Below, in pieces: positions 16,969 through 25,568 of a stretch of DNA of 64,000 bases. The notes under the pieces are model-generated. The model had not been told where the DNA came from, did not search any database, and saw only the letters and a list, made by a program, of their open reading frames with translations. A program made the translations under genes and the position numbers. Numbering within the stretch: position 1 is the stretch's first letter; each line of letters starts with the position of its first letter. The DNA is taken from assembly GCF_001270495.1 (NCBI RefSeq), contig NZ_LGUR01000002.1, positions 188,633 through 252,632 on the forward strand, read 5' to 3'. The DNA is from Streptomyces viridochromogenes. Lineage in GTDB: Bacteria; Actinomycetota; Actinomycetes; Streptomycetales; Streptomycetaceae.

Positions 16969-18342
16969 ATGTCACTTGATGTGGCTCCCGAGCGACGATC
17001 CTGGGCGCCGCTGCTGGCGGTGTGTGCCGGGTATTTCATGGTGATCCTGGATGTGACGGTCCTCAACGTCGCCGTGCCGGTGATCGGCCGCGACCTGTCG
17101 ACCTCGCTCACCGGGATCCAGTGGATCACCGACGGCTACACCCTGGTCTTCGCCGGGTTCCTGCTGACCGGCGGCGCACTCGGCGACCGGCTGGGCAACC
17201 GTCGGGTCTTCTGCGCGGGCGTGGCCGTGTTCACCGTGTCCTCGGCCGCGTGCGCGCTCGCGCCCAACGCCCCCTTCCTGGTGGTGGCCCGGTTCGTGGA
17301 GGGGCTCGGTGCGGCGCTGATCGTGCCCGGTTCCCTGGCCCTGCTCCAGCAGGCGTACCCCGGGGCGGCCGCACGCTCACGGGCCTTCGGGTTGTGGGGG
17401 TCGATGGCGGGCATCGCGGCCTCCGCCGGGCCGCTGCTGGGCGGGCTGCTCGTCTCCACCGTGGGCTGGCGCTGGGTGTTCCTCATCAACCTGCCCGTCG
17501 GGGCGGTCTGCCTGGTGCTGACGCTACGGCACGTGACGCGCTCACCCCGGCGCGCCGACCGGGCCCTGGACTGGCCGGCCCAGTGCGCAGTCGTGGCGGC
17601 GGTGGCGTTGCTGACCGCGTCGCTCAACGAGGCCGGACGGCGGGGCTGGTCCGACCCGGCCGTGCTCGCCGGGGCGGGGCTGGCCGTGCTGGTCGCCGTG
17701 GCGTTCGGGGTACGCGAGCGGCTGGCCCGGTCTCCCGTGCTGCCGCCGCACCTGCTGCGCTCCCGTGCGATGAGCGGCGGAGCGGCCATCGGCCTGCTGT
17801 TCAACTTCGGCTTCTACGGCATGGTGTTCACCGCCAGCCTGGCGTTCCAGCACCATCGTGGCTTCAGCGCCCTCGGCACCGGACTGGCGCTGTTCCCGGC
17901 GGTGGCGATGACCATGTTCGCCTCCGTCCTGTCCGGGCGGCTGTCCGGTCGCACCGGCGATCGTCCGCTGGTGGTCTGCGGCATGCTCCTGGCCGCCCTG
18001 GGGCTGGCCGGCTGGGCCGCGGCGGGAGCCGACCCCGCCTACGCGCTGCTGGTGGCCCCGATGATGGCCGCGGGGTTCGGTACGTCCTTCGCCCTCACCG
18101 GGTCGACCGCCACCGTGATGGGTGCCGCGCCCACGGCGTACTCCGGGGCCGCCTCCGCCCTGTTCAACACCGCCCGGCAGATCGGCAGCGCCACCGGCGT
18201 CGCCCTCGGCGGCAGCCTGCTCGCCTCGGCCACCGACTACGACACCGGGCTGCGCACCAGCATGGCCGCCGGCGCGCTCGCCTACCTGACGGCTGCCGTC
18301 CTCGCGTGGCTGTGCGTGCCACCGAAGTCCAAGGGGGCGTAG
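16969..18342 (+). CDS. MFS transporter, DHA2 (EmrB/QacA) drug-efflux type
   Basis: The 457-residue protein starts MSLDVAPERRSWAPLLAVCA and carries the DHA2 motif 1 region FMVILDVTVLNVAVPVIGRD near residue 25, motif A GALGDRLGNRRVF near 70-82 and motif C-like GLWGSMAGIAASAGPLLGG near 144-162. Hydrophobicity indicates 14 helices, typical of proton-driven multidrug or antibiotic exporters. The ATG at 16969 is preferred to longer frames because upstream residues are non-membrane and Pro/Gly-rich. Substrate unknown. The divergent small gene may be functionally linked. Confidence 0.88.
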   Translation: MSLDVAPERRSWAPLLAVCAGYFMVILDVTVLNVAVPVIGRDLSTSLTGIQWITDGYTLVFAGFLLTGGALGDRLGNRRVFCAGVAVFTVSSAACALAPNAPFLVVARFVEGLGAALIVPGSLALLQQAYPGAAARSRAFGLWGSMAGIAASAGPLLGGLLVSTVGWRWVFLINLPVGAVCLVLTLRHVTRSPRRADRALDWPAQCAVVAAVALLTASLNEAGRRGWSDPAVLAGAGLAVLVAVAFGVRERLARSPVLPPHLLRSRAMSGGAAIGLLFNFGFYGMVFTASLAFQHHRGFSALGTGLALFPAVAMTMFASVLSGRLSGRTGDRPLVVCGMLLAALGLAGWAAAGADPAYALLVAPMMAAGFGTSFALTGSTATVMGAAPTAYSGAASALFNTARQIGSATGVALGGSLLASATDYDTGLRTSMAAGALAYLTAAVLAWLCVPPKSKGA

Positions 18343-18411
18343 GGCACTTGAGGCCATGGAGCGGAGCGGGCCGACTTCTCCCAGCTAGGTCAGTCCACTG
18401 CTACGACCCCG

Positions 18412-19884
18412 TCAGCCCCCTGCCAGGACCCGGATCGTGCCCAGCCGCTCGTCGGCCGCGTCGGGCAGGTTCATACCGGCCCGGACACCGGTCCTCAGAT
18501 AGCGCAGGACGGGCTCGGTGAGACGTTCGCCGGGGAGGACGGCGGGGATGCCGGGCGGATACGGCGTGATCATCTCGCCGGCGACCCTCCCCTCGGCCTT
18601 GTCCAGGGGTACGTCCGTATGGGGGCCGAAGTAGGCGTCGCGGGGCAGGCTGACCTGTTCCATGCGCAGGTCGGCCGGGGACGGCACGTCGACGCGTGGC
18701 GCGTCCCGCAGTTCGTCGGCGTTGTCGGCCAGTTCACGCAGGGCGGCCAGCAGACCGGCGGTGGTCCGGTCGTCGTCGGCGTGGGTGAGCTGGGCGCTGA
18801 CGCGCCGGTGGTCGAAGAGGTGCGTGTCGACGTGGTGCCGCTCGCGCAGCCGGTCGGCGGCCCGATAGCCGGTGGTGTCCAGGGCTTGGATGTCGATCAC
18901 GACCGGCAGGGGGTCGAATTCGGCGGCCAGTCCGGGACCGCAGAAGTCCGCCGCGTCGTTGACGTGGAGGCCGTCGATCTCCTCGATGGCGGCACGGGTG
19001 CGGTAGGCCAGTTCCAGCGCCCGGTCCATGAGTTCGTGGCCGTGCTGGACCATCTGGCGGCGCCATGCGTCGATTCCGGCGTACAGCAGGACGTTGGGGC
19101 TGGTGGTGCCGAGCAGATCGGCGCGCGCCGCGAGTTCGGCGGGGTCCAGGAGATCGCCCTGGAGGTGGAAGACCGAACCCTGTTCCAGACCGCTGCCCAT
19201 CTTGTGGATGCTGGTGACACAGACATCGGCGCCCGCGTCCATGGCCCACGACGGCAGCGCGTCGTGGAAGGGCAGGTGTGCTCCCCACGCCTCGTCGACG
19301 ATCAGGGGTTTGCCCCGGCGGTGGCAGACCTCGGCGACCCCGCGCAGGTCGGCCGCCGAACCGTACGGGGTCGGGCTGGTGACGAGGGCGCCGTCGGCAT
19401 CGGGGTACGCGGTGAACGCCTTGTCGTAGGCGGCGGCCGACGGAGGATGGGCGAGGTTGCGTCGCGCGTCCCATTCCGGTTCGACCCACACCGGTCGGAC
19501 GCCGGACAGGATGAGACCGGCGACCACGGACTTGTGGGCGTCCCGGCCGACCAGCAGGCTGTGGCCCGGGGAGGTCACCGTCAGCATGGCCGCCTTCACG
19601 GACAAGGAGCTGCCGCAGGTGGAGAAGAAGGTGTGCTCCGCGTGCACGGCGTCCGCCATCAGCTGCTCGGCCCGCTCCAGTACGCGCCCCCGGGAGAGGC
19701 GATCGTCCAGTCCTCCGTTGGCCAGTACGTCCCCGAGATACACGGCGTCACCGAGGACGGCTCGCGCCCTGGGGTCCGCACCGCGCGCCTGTTTGTGACC
19801 GGGTGGGCTGAAGCCCAGCTCGTCGGCCTCGTGGTAGCGGGAGAGGGCGTCCAGGACGGGCGCCTCGTCGTGGTGGGGACGCAT
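18412..19884 (-). CDS. Orn/Lys/Arg decarboxylase family PLP enzyme
   Basis: From ATG 19884 the protein is 490 residues, beginning MRPHHDEAPVLDALSRYHEA. It shows FSPPGHKQARGADPR near 26-40, HTFFSTCGSSLSVKAAM near 86-102, the PLP-stacking region RDAHKSVVAGLILSG near 115-129, IVDEAWGAHLPF near 197-208 and the Schiff-base lysine K228 in TSIHKMGSGLEQ. The C-terminal domain ends in the usual EMITPYPPGIPAVLPGE segment. It matches the short, SpeA/Cad-like decarboxylases without the N-terminal wing domain. Which basic amino acid is used is not visible. Monocistronic. Confidence 0.88.
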   Translation of the reverse strand: MRPHHDEAPVLDALSRYHEADELGFSPPGHKQARGADPRARAVLGDAVYLGDVLANGGLDDRLSRGRVLERAEQLMADAVHAEHTFFSTCGSSLSVKAAMLTVTSPGHSLLVGRDAHKSVVAGLILSGVRPVWVEPEWDARRNLAHPPSAAAYDKAFTAYPDADGALVTSPTPYGSAADLRGVAEVCHRRGKPLIVDEAWGAHLPFHDALPSWAMDAGADVCVTSIHKMGSGLEQGSVFHLQGDLLDPAELAARADLLGTTSPNVLLYAGIDAWRRQMVQHGHELMDRALELAYRTRAAIEEIDGLHVNDAADFCGPGLAAEFDPLPVVIDIQALDTTGYRAADRLRERHHVDTHLFDHRRVSAQLTHADDDRTTAGLLAALRELADNADELRDAPRVDVPSPADLRMEQVSLPRDAYFGPHTDVPLDKAEGRVAGEMITPYPPGIPAVLPGERLTEPVLRYLRTGVRAGMNLPDAADERLGTIRVLAGG

Positions 19885-20699
19885 GCTTCCGGAGTTCCCA
19901 GGGCGAGCATGTGCATGCCTCACTAGGCCCGATGCCGACCAGGACCCCCGCCGCGGCTGCCGACAGCACCGCGGTCGGGCCCGCACGCAGCAACAGGCCG
20001 CCGAGGGCAGCGCCGGCGAGGACCGCCACGAGCGCGGGTGGGCCGCCGTGGCCATTCGCTCAGTCGGCCTTCCTTACCGCGGCGTCGAGGAGCGGCCCGA
20101 GTTCCCGGGTCACGATCGTCAGGGCGCGGACGTCGCGTTCGGTGCGGGCTATGAGGATCGCCTCCTCCAGAGTGCTGATCATGGGCGTGGCGAGGGCGCC
20201 GGCCCGCCGCGGACAGATGCCGGGCCCGGGTGACCAGGCGGCGCCGACCGTTCCCCGACGCCGAGACCGGTGTGCAGTGCCCGGCTGCTGCACGGGCACC
20301 GACCGGCCGTCGACGAGGCCCTCGACGACGGCCGGATCCTCCGTCTCGGTGACACCGACCGGGAGGTCTACGGACGCCCTGACACACTCCCGGCCACCTC
20401 CAGCTGTGACAGCCGGAGAAGCGGCTGCCGGCCGTCGTTGACGCGCTGTCAGACCACGACGTCGGCTGGGTGGACCCCGCCCTCGACGGACCCGACGTGA
20501 CCGCCCCGCGCTCGGCTCCCTGCAGCGGCCTGCCTCTCCCCTCGTGCGGGCCGGGGGTTAACCCCACCCCCGGTCCGGATGACCGCCCCATCGCGACGGC
20601 GCACCCTCCGCGGCCATCCTGGGACAGCACAGGCAGGCCCGAGGGGGCACCGGTGCTCCGTACACGACGGCGACGGCTCTCACGACCGAGGATGCACAC
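19885..20699. other. Gene-poor region with short frames and probable debris
   Basis: This 815-bp stretch between the decarboxylase and the serine hydrolase has several protein-like fragments in different frames. On the minus strand a segment at about 19900-20029 reads VAVLAGAALGGLLLRAGPTA, a hydrophobic helix, starting from GTG 20029 and running into the decarboxylase start. On the plus strand RLLHGHRPAVDEALDDGRIL at about 20280-20370 lies in one frame and LPAVVDALSDHDVGWVDPAL at about 20430-20490 in another. No complete gene is visible apart from a 40-residue candidate. I read it as decayed coding DNA. Confidence 0.35.
20060..20182 (-). CDS. Possible small hypothetical protein (40 aa)
   Basis: The frame reads MISTLEEAILIARTERDVRA and continues LTIVTRELGPLLDAAVRKAD to a stop. 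It is strongly helical and codon use is typical of the genome, so it may be the C-terminal end of a lost larger protein or a genuine small protein. GGAGGAGG sequence occurs inside, not before, the ATG. No family recognised. Confidence 0.3.
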   Translation of the reverse strand: MISTLEEAILIARTERDVRALTIVTRELGPLLDAAVRKAD

Positions 20700-21908
20700 G
20701 TGATCAAGCGGAAGCGTGCGATGGGCGGCTTACTCACCCTGGCCGTGGCGGCCGGCGTCGCGGTGGGGGCGGCTCCGCAGGACGAAGTGCCCCGGCAGAA
20801 CACCTCCGCCACGGTCACGCCCGCCGATTCCGCCACCCGTACGTCCGACCACGATCGCCTGCGCGCGCTCCTGCGGCGGCTGACCACGGTCGACGGCGGG
20901 CCCGGCGCGCTCGTCGAGATGCGGGACCGGCGCGGCAGCGTGGTGCTGACCAGCGGTGTCGCGGACGTGACGAGCCATGCGCCGATCCACCGTGGCAGCA
21001 GGTTCCGGATCGGCAGCATGACCAAGACGTTCGTGGCGACGGTGCTGCTCCAGCTGGTGGGAGAGCGTCGCGTCGTCCTCGACGCGCCGGTGGAGCGCTA
21101 CCTGCCCGGCGTGGTCCGCGGACACGGCAACGACGGACGGGTGGTGACCGTCCGTCAGCTGCTCCAGCACACCAGCGGCATCCCGGACGTCCTCGACCAC
21201 CTCAGCCCGCGGGAGATCCTCGAGGACCCGCTGGCCCACCACGACATGCGTGACCTCGTGGACATCGCGCTGGCCCACCCCCCGACCTTCGAGCCGGGCA
21301 CCGGGTGGCGCTACTCCAACACCGGCTACCTGCTGGCCGGCATGATCATCGAGAAGGTGACGGGGCACTCGTACCGGGACGAGATCCGCCGGCGCGTCAT
21401 CGCTCCGCTCGGCCTGCGCGAGACGTATCTGCCCGGTGACTCCTCGGCGATTCCCGGACCGCATCCGCGCGGGTACGCACGGCCCGGTGAGGACGCGCCG
21501 CTCAGGGACATCACCGCGATCAACCCCTCGGTCGGGGGCCCGGCCGCCGAGATGATCTCCAGTGGCACCGACGTCAACCGCTTCCTGGACGCGCTCCTGC
21601 GCGGCAGGCTGCTGCGCCCGGCCGAACTCCGGGAGATGATGCGGACCCGCCCGACCGGCAACCCGGACGGCCGGGCGTACGGCCTCGGGCTGGAGAGCAG
21701 GCCGCTGCCCTGCGGCGGCCTCTACTGGGGGCACACCGGCGACTTCCCCGGCTTCGAGACGGCGGGCGGTGCCACCCTCGACGGCAGGCAGGCGACGGTC
21801 ATGGTGAACCTCGGTCCGGGTGGTCCGGACGCGCAGAGCGCCGACATGCGGTCCGCCGTCCGGACGGCGCTCTGCGCGGGCCGATCGCGGGATCAGGGCA
21901 CCCGGTGA
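20700..21908 (+). CDS. Secreted serine hydrolase, DD-carboxypeptidase/class C beta-lactamase family
   Basis: GTG at 20700 is preceded by CGAGGATG at suitable spacing. The 402-residue protein has a signal peptide (AMGGLLTLAVAAGVAVGAAP). Active-site motifs are S106-M-T-K109 in RIGSMTKTF, YSN in WRYSNTGYLL near 206 and HTG in YWGHTGDFPG near 345. The layout matches the R61-type D-alanyl-D-alanine carboxypeptidase group, acting on peptidoglycan outside the cell. Only about 27 percent of the window's other serine hydrolase can be aligned by eye, so they are separate paralogues. Confidence 0.85.
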   Translation: MIKRKRAMGGLLTLAVAAGVAVGAAPQDEVPRQNTSATVTPADSATRTSDHDRLRALLRRLTTVDGGPGALVEMRDRRGSVVLTSGVADVTSHAPIHRGSRFRIGSMTKTFVATVLLQLVGERRVVLDAPVERYLPGVVRGHGNDGRVVTVRQLLQHTSGIPDVLDHLSPREILEDPLAHHDMRDLVDIALAHPPTFEPGTGWRYSNTGYLLAGMIIEKVTGHSYRDEIRRRVIAPLGLRETYLPGDSSAIPGPHPRGYARPGEDAPLRDITAINPSVGGPAAEMISSGTDVNRFLDALLRGRLLRPAELREMMRTRPTGNPDGRAYGLGLESRPLPCGGLYWGHTGDFPGFETAGGATLDGRQATVMVNLGPGGPDAQSADMRSAVRTALCAGRSRDQGTR

Positions 21909-21935
21909 CACCGGGCGCCCTCCTTCATCCCGGGC

Positions 21936-23183
21936 TCATACCGGGCCGGCCGGGCCGTTGCCCTGGATCGCCTTCGGGGACTCGTCCGGGGTGGTCACCT
22001 CCGCCGGGCGCGGTACCGACAGGTCGCGGCGCCGGGCGATCCAGGCGGCGGCCGGCTCGGTGAAGCGGGCGGTGAGCGGGCCGAGGACGACGAGGATCAG
22101 CACGTAGGCGGTGGCCAGCGGGCCCAGGGAGGGCTCGATACCGGCGGTGACGGCGAGCCCGGCGATGACGATGGAGAACTCGCCGCGGGCGACCAGCGTG
22201 CCACCGGCTCGCCAGCGGCCCTTGAGACCCACTCCGGCGCGCTTGGCGGCCCAGTAGCCGGTGGCGATCTTCGTGGCGGCCGTGACCACGGCCAGCGCGA
22301 GGGCGGGCAGCAGCACGGGCGGGATGCTGGCGGGGTCGGTGTGCAGGCCGAAGAAGACGAAGAACACGGCGGCGAACAGATCCCGCAGCGGGGCCAGGAG
22401 GTTGTGCGCTCCCTCGGCGACCTCGCCGGACAGCGCGATGCCGACCAGGAACGCGCCCACGGCCGCCGAGACCTGGAGCTGCTGGGCGATCCCGGCGACC
22501 AGCAGGGTCAGGCCGAGGACGACGAGCAGCAGCTTCTCAGAGTCGTCGCTGGAGACGAAGCGGGAGATGTGGCGCCCGTAGCGCACGGCCAGCAGCAGGA
22601 CGACGCCGGCCATGCCGAGGGCGATGGCCAGGGTGAGGCTGCCCGCCGCGAGCCCGGCTCCGGCGAGCAGGGCGGTGAGGATCGGCAGGTAGACGGCCAT
22701 GGAGAGGTCTTCGAGGACCAGGATGCTCAGGATGACCGGGGTCTCGCGGTTGCCGAGCCGGCCGAGGTCACCGAGGACCTTCGCGATGACACCGGAGGAG
22801 GAGATCCAGGTGACGCCGGCGAGTACGACGGCGGCGACCGGGCCCCAGCCCAGCAGCAGGGCCATGGCCGCGCCCGGCAGGGCGTTGAGCGCGGCGTCGA
22901 CGAGACCGGCCGGGTACTGGGTCTTGAGGTTGGAGACGAGGTCGCTGGCCGTGTATTCGAGGCCGAGCATGAGCAGCAGCAGGATGACGCCGATCTCGGC
23001 GCCGATCGCGACGAACTCCTCGCTCGTGCCGAGCGGCAGCAGACCGCCCTCGCCGAACGCGAGCCCGGCCAGCAGATAGAGGGGTATCGGGGAGAACCGC
23101 AGTCGCCCGGCCAGCCGGCCGAGGAGTCCCAGTCCGAGGATGATCGCGCCGAACTCGATCAGGAAGATCGCGGAGGAGTGCAT
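21936..23183 (-). CDS. khtU: Cation/H+ antiporter, CPA2 family (KhtU-like), copy 1
   Basis: The 415-residue CPA2 antiporter has about 12-13 helices, beginning MHSSAIFLIEFGAIILGLGL. It shows the ion-path region FEGGLLPLG/IGVILLLLMLGLEYTASDL near 45-85 and the family segment TWISSSGVIAKVLGDLGRLG near 124-143, plus FFVFFGLHTDPASIP near 268-282. It lies 3 bp downstream of a KhtT-like TrkA-C gene on the same strand, the arrangement of the KhtTU K+/H+ antiporter of Bacillus. K+ or Na+ export coupled to proton uptake is inferred from this context. A close paralogue is at 25569-26786. Confidence 0.85.
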   Translation of the reverse strand: MHSSAIFLIEFGAIILGLGLLGRLAGRLRFSPIPLYLLAGLAFGEGGLLPLGTSEEFVAIGAEIGVILLLLMLGLEYTASDLVSNLKTQYPAGLVDAALNALPGAAMALLLGWGPVAAVVLAGVTWISSSGVIAKVLGDLGRLGNRETPVILSILVLEDLSMAVYLPILTALLAGAGLAAGSLTLAIALGMAGVVLLLAVRYGRHISRFVSSDDSEKLLLVVLGLTLLVAGIAQQLQVSAAVGAFLVGIALSGEVAEGAHNLLAPLRDLFAAVFFVFFGLHTDPASIPPVLLPALALAVVTAATKIATGYWAAKRAGVGLKGRWRAGGTLVARGEFSIVIAGLAVTAGIEPSLGPLATAYVLILVVLGPLTARFTEPAAAWIARRRDLSVPRPAEVTTPDESPKAIQGNGPAGPV

Positions 23184-23186
23184 CGC

Positions 23187-23672
23187 TCAGTCCCGTCCGA
23201 GTATCTCGGCGGCCGCCTCCACACCCTCGCGGGTGCCGATCACGATCAGGATGTCGCCGCCGGCCAGCCGGAAGTCCGGCGTCGGCGAGGGGATCGCCTG
23301 CGCGCGCCGGAGCACCGCGACGAGGGAGGCACCGGTCTCGGTGCGCATCCTGGTGTCCCCCAGGACCCGCCCGTTCCAGTAGGAGGCCGCGGACAGCTCT
23401 ATGCGCTCCGCCACCAGTCCCAGGTCGGTCGTGGACAGCAGGTTCGGACTGTGGTGGGACGGAGCCAGCGCGTCGATCAGGGAGGCCGACTCCGGCTCGG
23501 TCAGACGCAGCGACTGCGCACACGCGTCCGGGTCGTCGGAGCGGTAGACGTTCACCGTCCGGGTTCCGTCCCGGTGCGCGATCACCGACAGGTGCCGATG
23601 TTCCCGCGTGGTGAGGTCGTACTGGACACCGATACCCGGCAAGGGTGTGGTGCTCATCCGCGGAGCAGGCAC
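23187..23672 (-). CDS. khtT: KhtT-like TrkA-C domain regulator, copy 1
   Basis: The 161-residue cytosolic protein consists of an N-terminal KhtT-type domain (LPGIGVQYDLTTREHRHLSV) and a C-terminal TrkA-C/RCK-C domain (SYWNGRVLGDTRMR through DFRLAGGDILIVIGTREGVE). KhtT proteins gate KhtU antiporters, with the RCK-C domain sensing nucleotide or pH. GTG at 23672 follows a strong AGGGAGGGAGG ribosome-binding site; an internal ATG at 23657 is the alternative. The stop lies 3 bp before the antiporter start, so the two form one operon. Confidence 0.85.
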   Translation of the reverse strand: MPAPRMSTTPLPGIGVQYDLTTREHRHLSVIAHRDGTRTVNVYRSDDPDACAQSLRLTEPESASLIDALAPSHHSPNLLSTTDLGLVAERIELSAASYWNGRVLGDTRMRTETGASLVAVLRRAQAIPSPTPDFRLAGGDILIVIGTREGVEAAAEILGRD

Positions 23673-23716
23673 AACCCCTCCCTCCCTCTTCGTTGCGACC
23701 GTGGTGCGCGCGCGAC

Positions 23717-23734
23717 GGACCGGCCTGCCGGTCC
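23717..23734. promoter_or_regulatory. Perfect palindrome upstream of khtT copy 1
   Basis: GGACCGGC and GCCGGTCC surround CT, 45 bp before the khtT start. The position fits an operator; the pure GC stem could also be a transcript hairpin. Confidence 0.45.
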
Positions 23735-23926
23735 ACCGCGGCGAGGATCATCGTGCCAGGTGCGAACGGGCCGGGAACATGGGTGTCAGCACGGATGGAC
23801 GTGCCCCGGCGCCAGCGGTCAGAGTGGTGCGGGGCAGTGGGCTCCGCCGCAGGCCCCCCCGTGGGACCGGTCGGCGGCGGCAGGAGACAGTGGAGGTGAG
23901 GGGCACCGGGAAGGAAGAACGCGATC

Positions 23927-24036
23927 ATGACGTTGTACTGGCGGATCTTCCTGCTCAACGCGGCGGTGTTCGTCGCCGCGGTCCTGCTGCTCCTCGGTCC
24001 GGTCACCGTCTCCACCCCGGTCCTGTTCGGCGAGGC
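23927..24036 (+). pseudogene. N-terminal fragment of a sensor histidine kinase
   Basis: The ATG at 23927 follows GGAAGGAAG and gives MTLYWRIFLLNAAVFVAAVL followed by LLLGPVTVSTPVLFGEA. This is the first membrane segment and start of the periplasmic loop of a Streptomyces two-component sensor kinase. After about 37 residues the homology stops abruptly and the DNA continues as an alpha/beta-hydrolase tail in another frame. The rest of the kinase is missing. Confidence 0.6.
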
Positions 24037-24291
24037 GGCCAACTGGCCTCGTTCATCGGCCATGACACGCTCGACCGTCTGCCGGGGATCTCCGTGCCGA
24101 CGCTCGTGCTGGCCGGTGAACTCGACCTCGCCACGCCACCGCGCTTCGGTCGCGCGGTAGCGGAGCGAATCCCGGGCGCCGAGTTCGAGGTCATGCCCGG
24201 GGAGGCCCATCAGCCCTTCCAGGAGGCCCCGGACATGTTCAACGCCCGTGTGGACGCCTTCTGGCGCCAGGTCGGCCACGACAGACGGTAG
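24037..24291 (+). pseudogene. C-terminal fragment of an alpha/beta hydrolase
   Basis: From 24037 the frame reads GQLASFIGHDTLDRLPGISV, then PTLVLAGELDLATPPRFG and GAEFEVMPGEAHQPFQEAPD, ending at TAG 24291. These are the acid strand (V-L-A-G-E-x-D) and catalytic-His loop of an alpha/beta hydrolase; the nucleophile part is absent. It abuts the kinase head with a frame change, marking a deletion or recombination junction. Confidence 0.65.
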
Positions 24292-24313
24292 CGCTCACGG
24301 CGATGATGTTCGC

Positions 24314-24397
24314 GGTCGCGAGTGGGTCTTCCACGGCACGGCCATGGCCCTGGGCATCGGCTTCCTGTGCGCCCTGCGCCACCCGGGCGGGCGGTGA
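24314..24397 (+). pseudogene. Tail fragment of a membrane protein
   Basis: The frame reads GREWVFHGTAMALGIGFLCA then LRHPGGR and stops. It looks like the last helix of a transporter. No start or further homologous sequence is present, consistent with the neighbouring debris. Confidence 0.35.
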
Positions 24398-24435
24398 CGC
24401 CCGAAGACCTCCCCCGACATCCGCCCCGGCGTCGG

Positions 24436-24879
24436 TCAGGTGTCGTACGGCAGGTCGCCGGGCTCCAGTCGCGTGGGCCCGGCTCCGGCCGTGAGGCGGC
24501 GGTAGGCGGCGCGGGCGTGGAGCAGGCGCGCCAGGCCCGTGCCGACGAGGGCGGCGGCGAGCAGGCAGGTCAGCCAGAAGGTGTCGCGGTGCGCGACCCA
24601 GGTGAGGATGCCGGCGGGCGGGATGGCGAAGCCGTTGAGGAACAGCCAGCACAGCAAGGCGGTGCCGGGGGCCGCGGTGAAGCGCGCGCACAGTCCCAGC
24701 AGGGCTGCGAGCAGGGACAGCACGGCCAGGGCGAGCCCGGGGCGATCGGTGCCCACGAGGAAGTTGAGGACCGCCACCAGCACCAGGGCCCCGCCGAAGG
24801 CCGCGGCCCACACCAGCGGGGTGGCGACGGGCCGTGGGACCGGCCTGGCACCGCTGCTGAGGGACACCCACTCGATCAT
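24436..24879 (-). CDS. Small integral membrane protein, DUF4118-like four-helix type
   Basis: From the ATG at 24879, preceded by GGGGAGGAAAC, the 147-residue protein begins MIEWVSLSSGARPVPRPVAT and has four hydrophobic segments (about 19-38, 44-62, 68-90 and 101-120) and a short hydrophilic tail. The four packed helices including FTAAPGTALLCWLFLNGF resemble the DUF4118 membrane module of KdpD-type kinases, here alone. It lies between the two KhtTU modules, but a link with K+ is only suggestive. Confidence 0.6.
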   Translation of the reverse strand: MIEWVSLSSGARPVPRPVATPLVWAAAFGGALVLVAVLNFLVGTDRPGLALAVLSLLAALLGLCARFTAAPGTALLCWLFLNGFAIPPAGILTWVAHRDTFWLTCLLAAALVGTGLARLLHARAAYRRLTAGAGPTRLEPGDLPYDT

Positions 24880-25072
24880 GCTGACGTTTCCTCCCCATCT
24901 CCCCGATGCGGACGGAGGCGGGGCTCCGGCCCCCGGCATCGGCGCCGTGGATCCTGGCCCAGGCATTGTTCCAGGCGGCCCACGCCGCCTTCCCGGCGGT
25001 CAACTCCGGTCCCTCGTTAGGGTGTCATCAAAGGTTGTCCAGAGAAACACCCGAACCGGACAGGGGGCAGTC

Positions 25073-25558
25073 GTGGGTGTTCCGCGTCTGAGCAGTACGC
25101 AGTTGCCGGGGATCGGGGTCCGTTACGACCTCACGACCCGGGAGCAGCGTCTTCTGTCGGTGGTCGCGCACCGGGACGGGGCGCGGACGCTGAACGCGTA
25201 CCGGCAGGACGATCCGGACGCGTGCGCGTTGTCGGTACGGATGACCTCGGGAGAGGCGGAGGCCCTCATCGATGCCCTGATGCCTGCGCACCACAGCCCG
25301 AGCCTGCTCTCCACCACCGAACTGGGCCTGGTGGCCGAGCGGATCGAGTTGTCGTCGGTCTCGCACTGGAACGGGCGGGTGCTGGGCGACACCCGGATGC
25401 GTACCGAGACCGGCGTGTCCGTCGTGGCCGTCCTGCGACGCGCCGAGGCGATCCCCTCCCCCGGGCCGGACTTCCGGCTGGCGGGCGGCGACACCCTGAT
25501 CGTGATCGGCACCCGTGAGGGCGTGGACGCGGCCGCCGGGATCCTCGCCCGGGAGTGA
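25073..25558 (+). CDS. khtT: KhtT-like TrkA-C domain regulator, copy 2
   Basis: From GTG 25073, after CAGGGGGCAG, the protein is 161 residues and begins VGVPRLSSTQLPGIGVRYDL. It is about three-quarters identical to copy 1 by eye, with the same RCK-C core VLGDTRMRTETG and LIVIGTREGVDAAA. Unlike copy 1 it is on the plus strand, convergent with its antiporter partner, with only 10 bp between the stop codons. The two proteins must therefore be made from separate promoters. Confidence 0.85.
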   Translation: MGVPRLSSTQLPGIGVRYDLTTREQRLLSVVAHRDGARTLNAYRQDDPDACALSVRMTSGEAEALIDALMPAHHSPSLLSTTELGLVAERIELSSVSHWNGRVLGDTRMRTETGVSVVAVLRRAEAIPSPGPDFRLAGGDTLIVIGTREGVDAAAGILARE

Positions 25559-25568
25559 CCGGTGCGGC

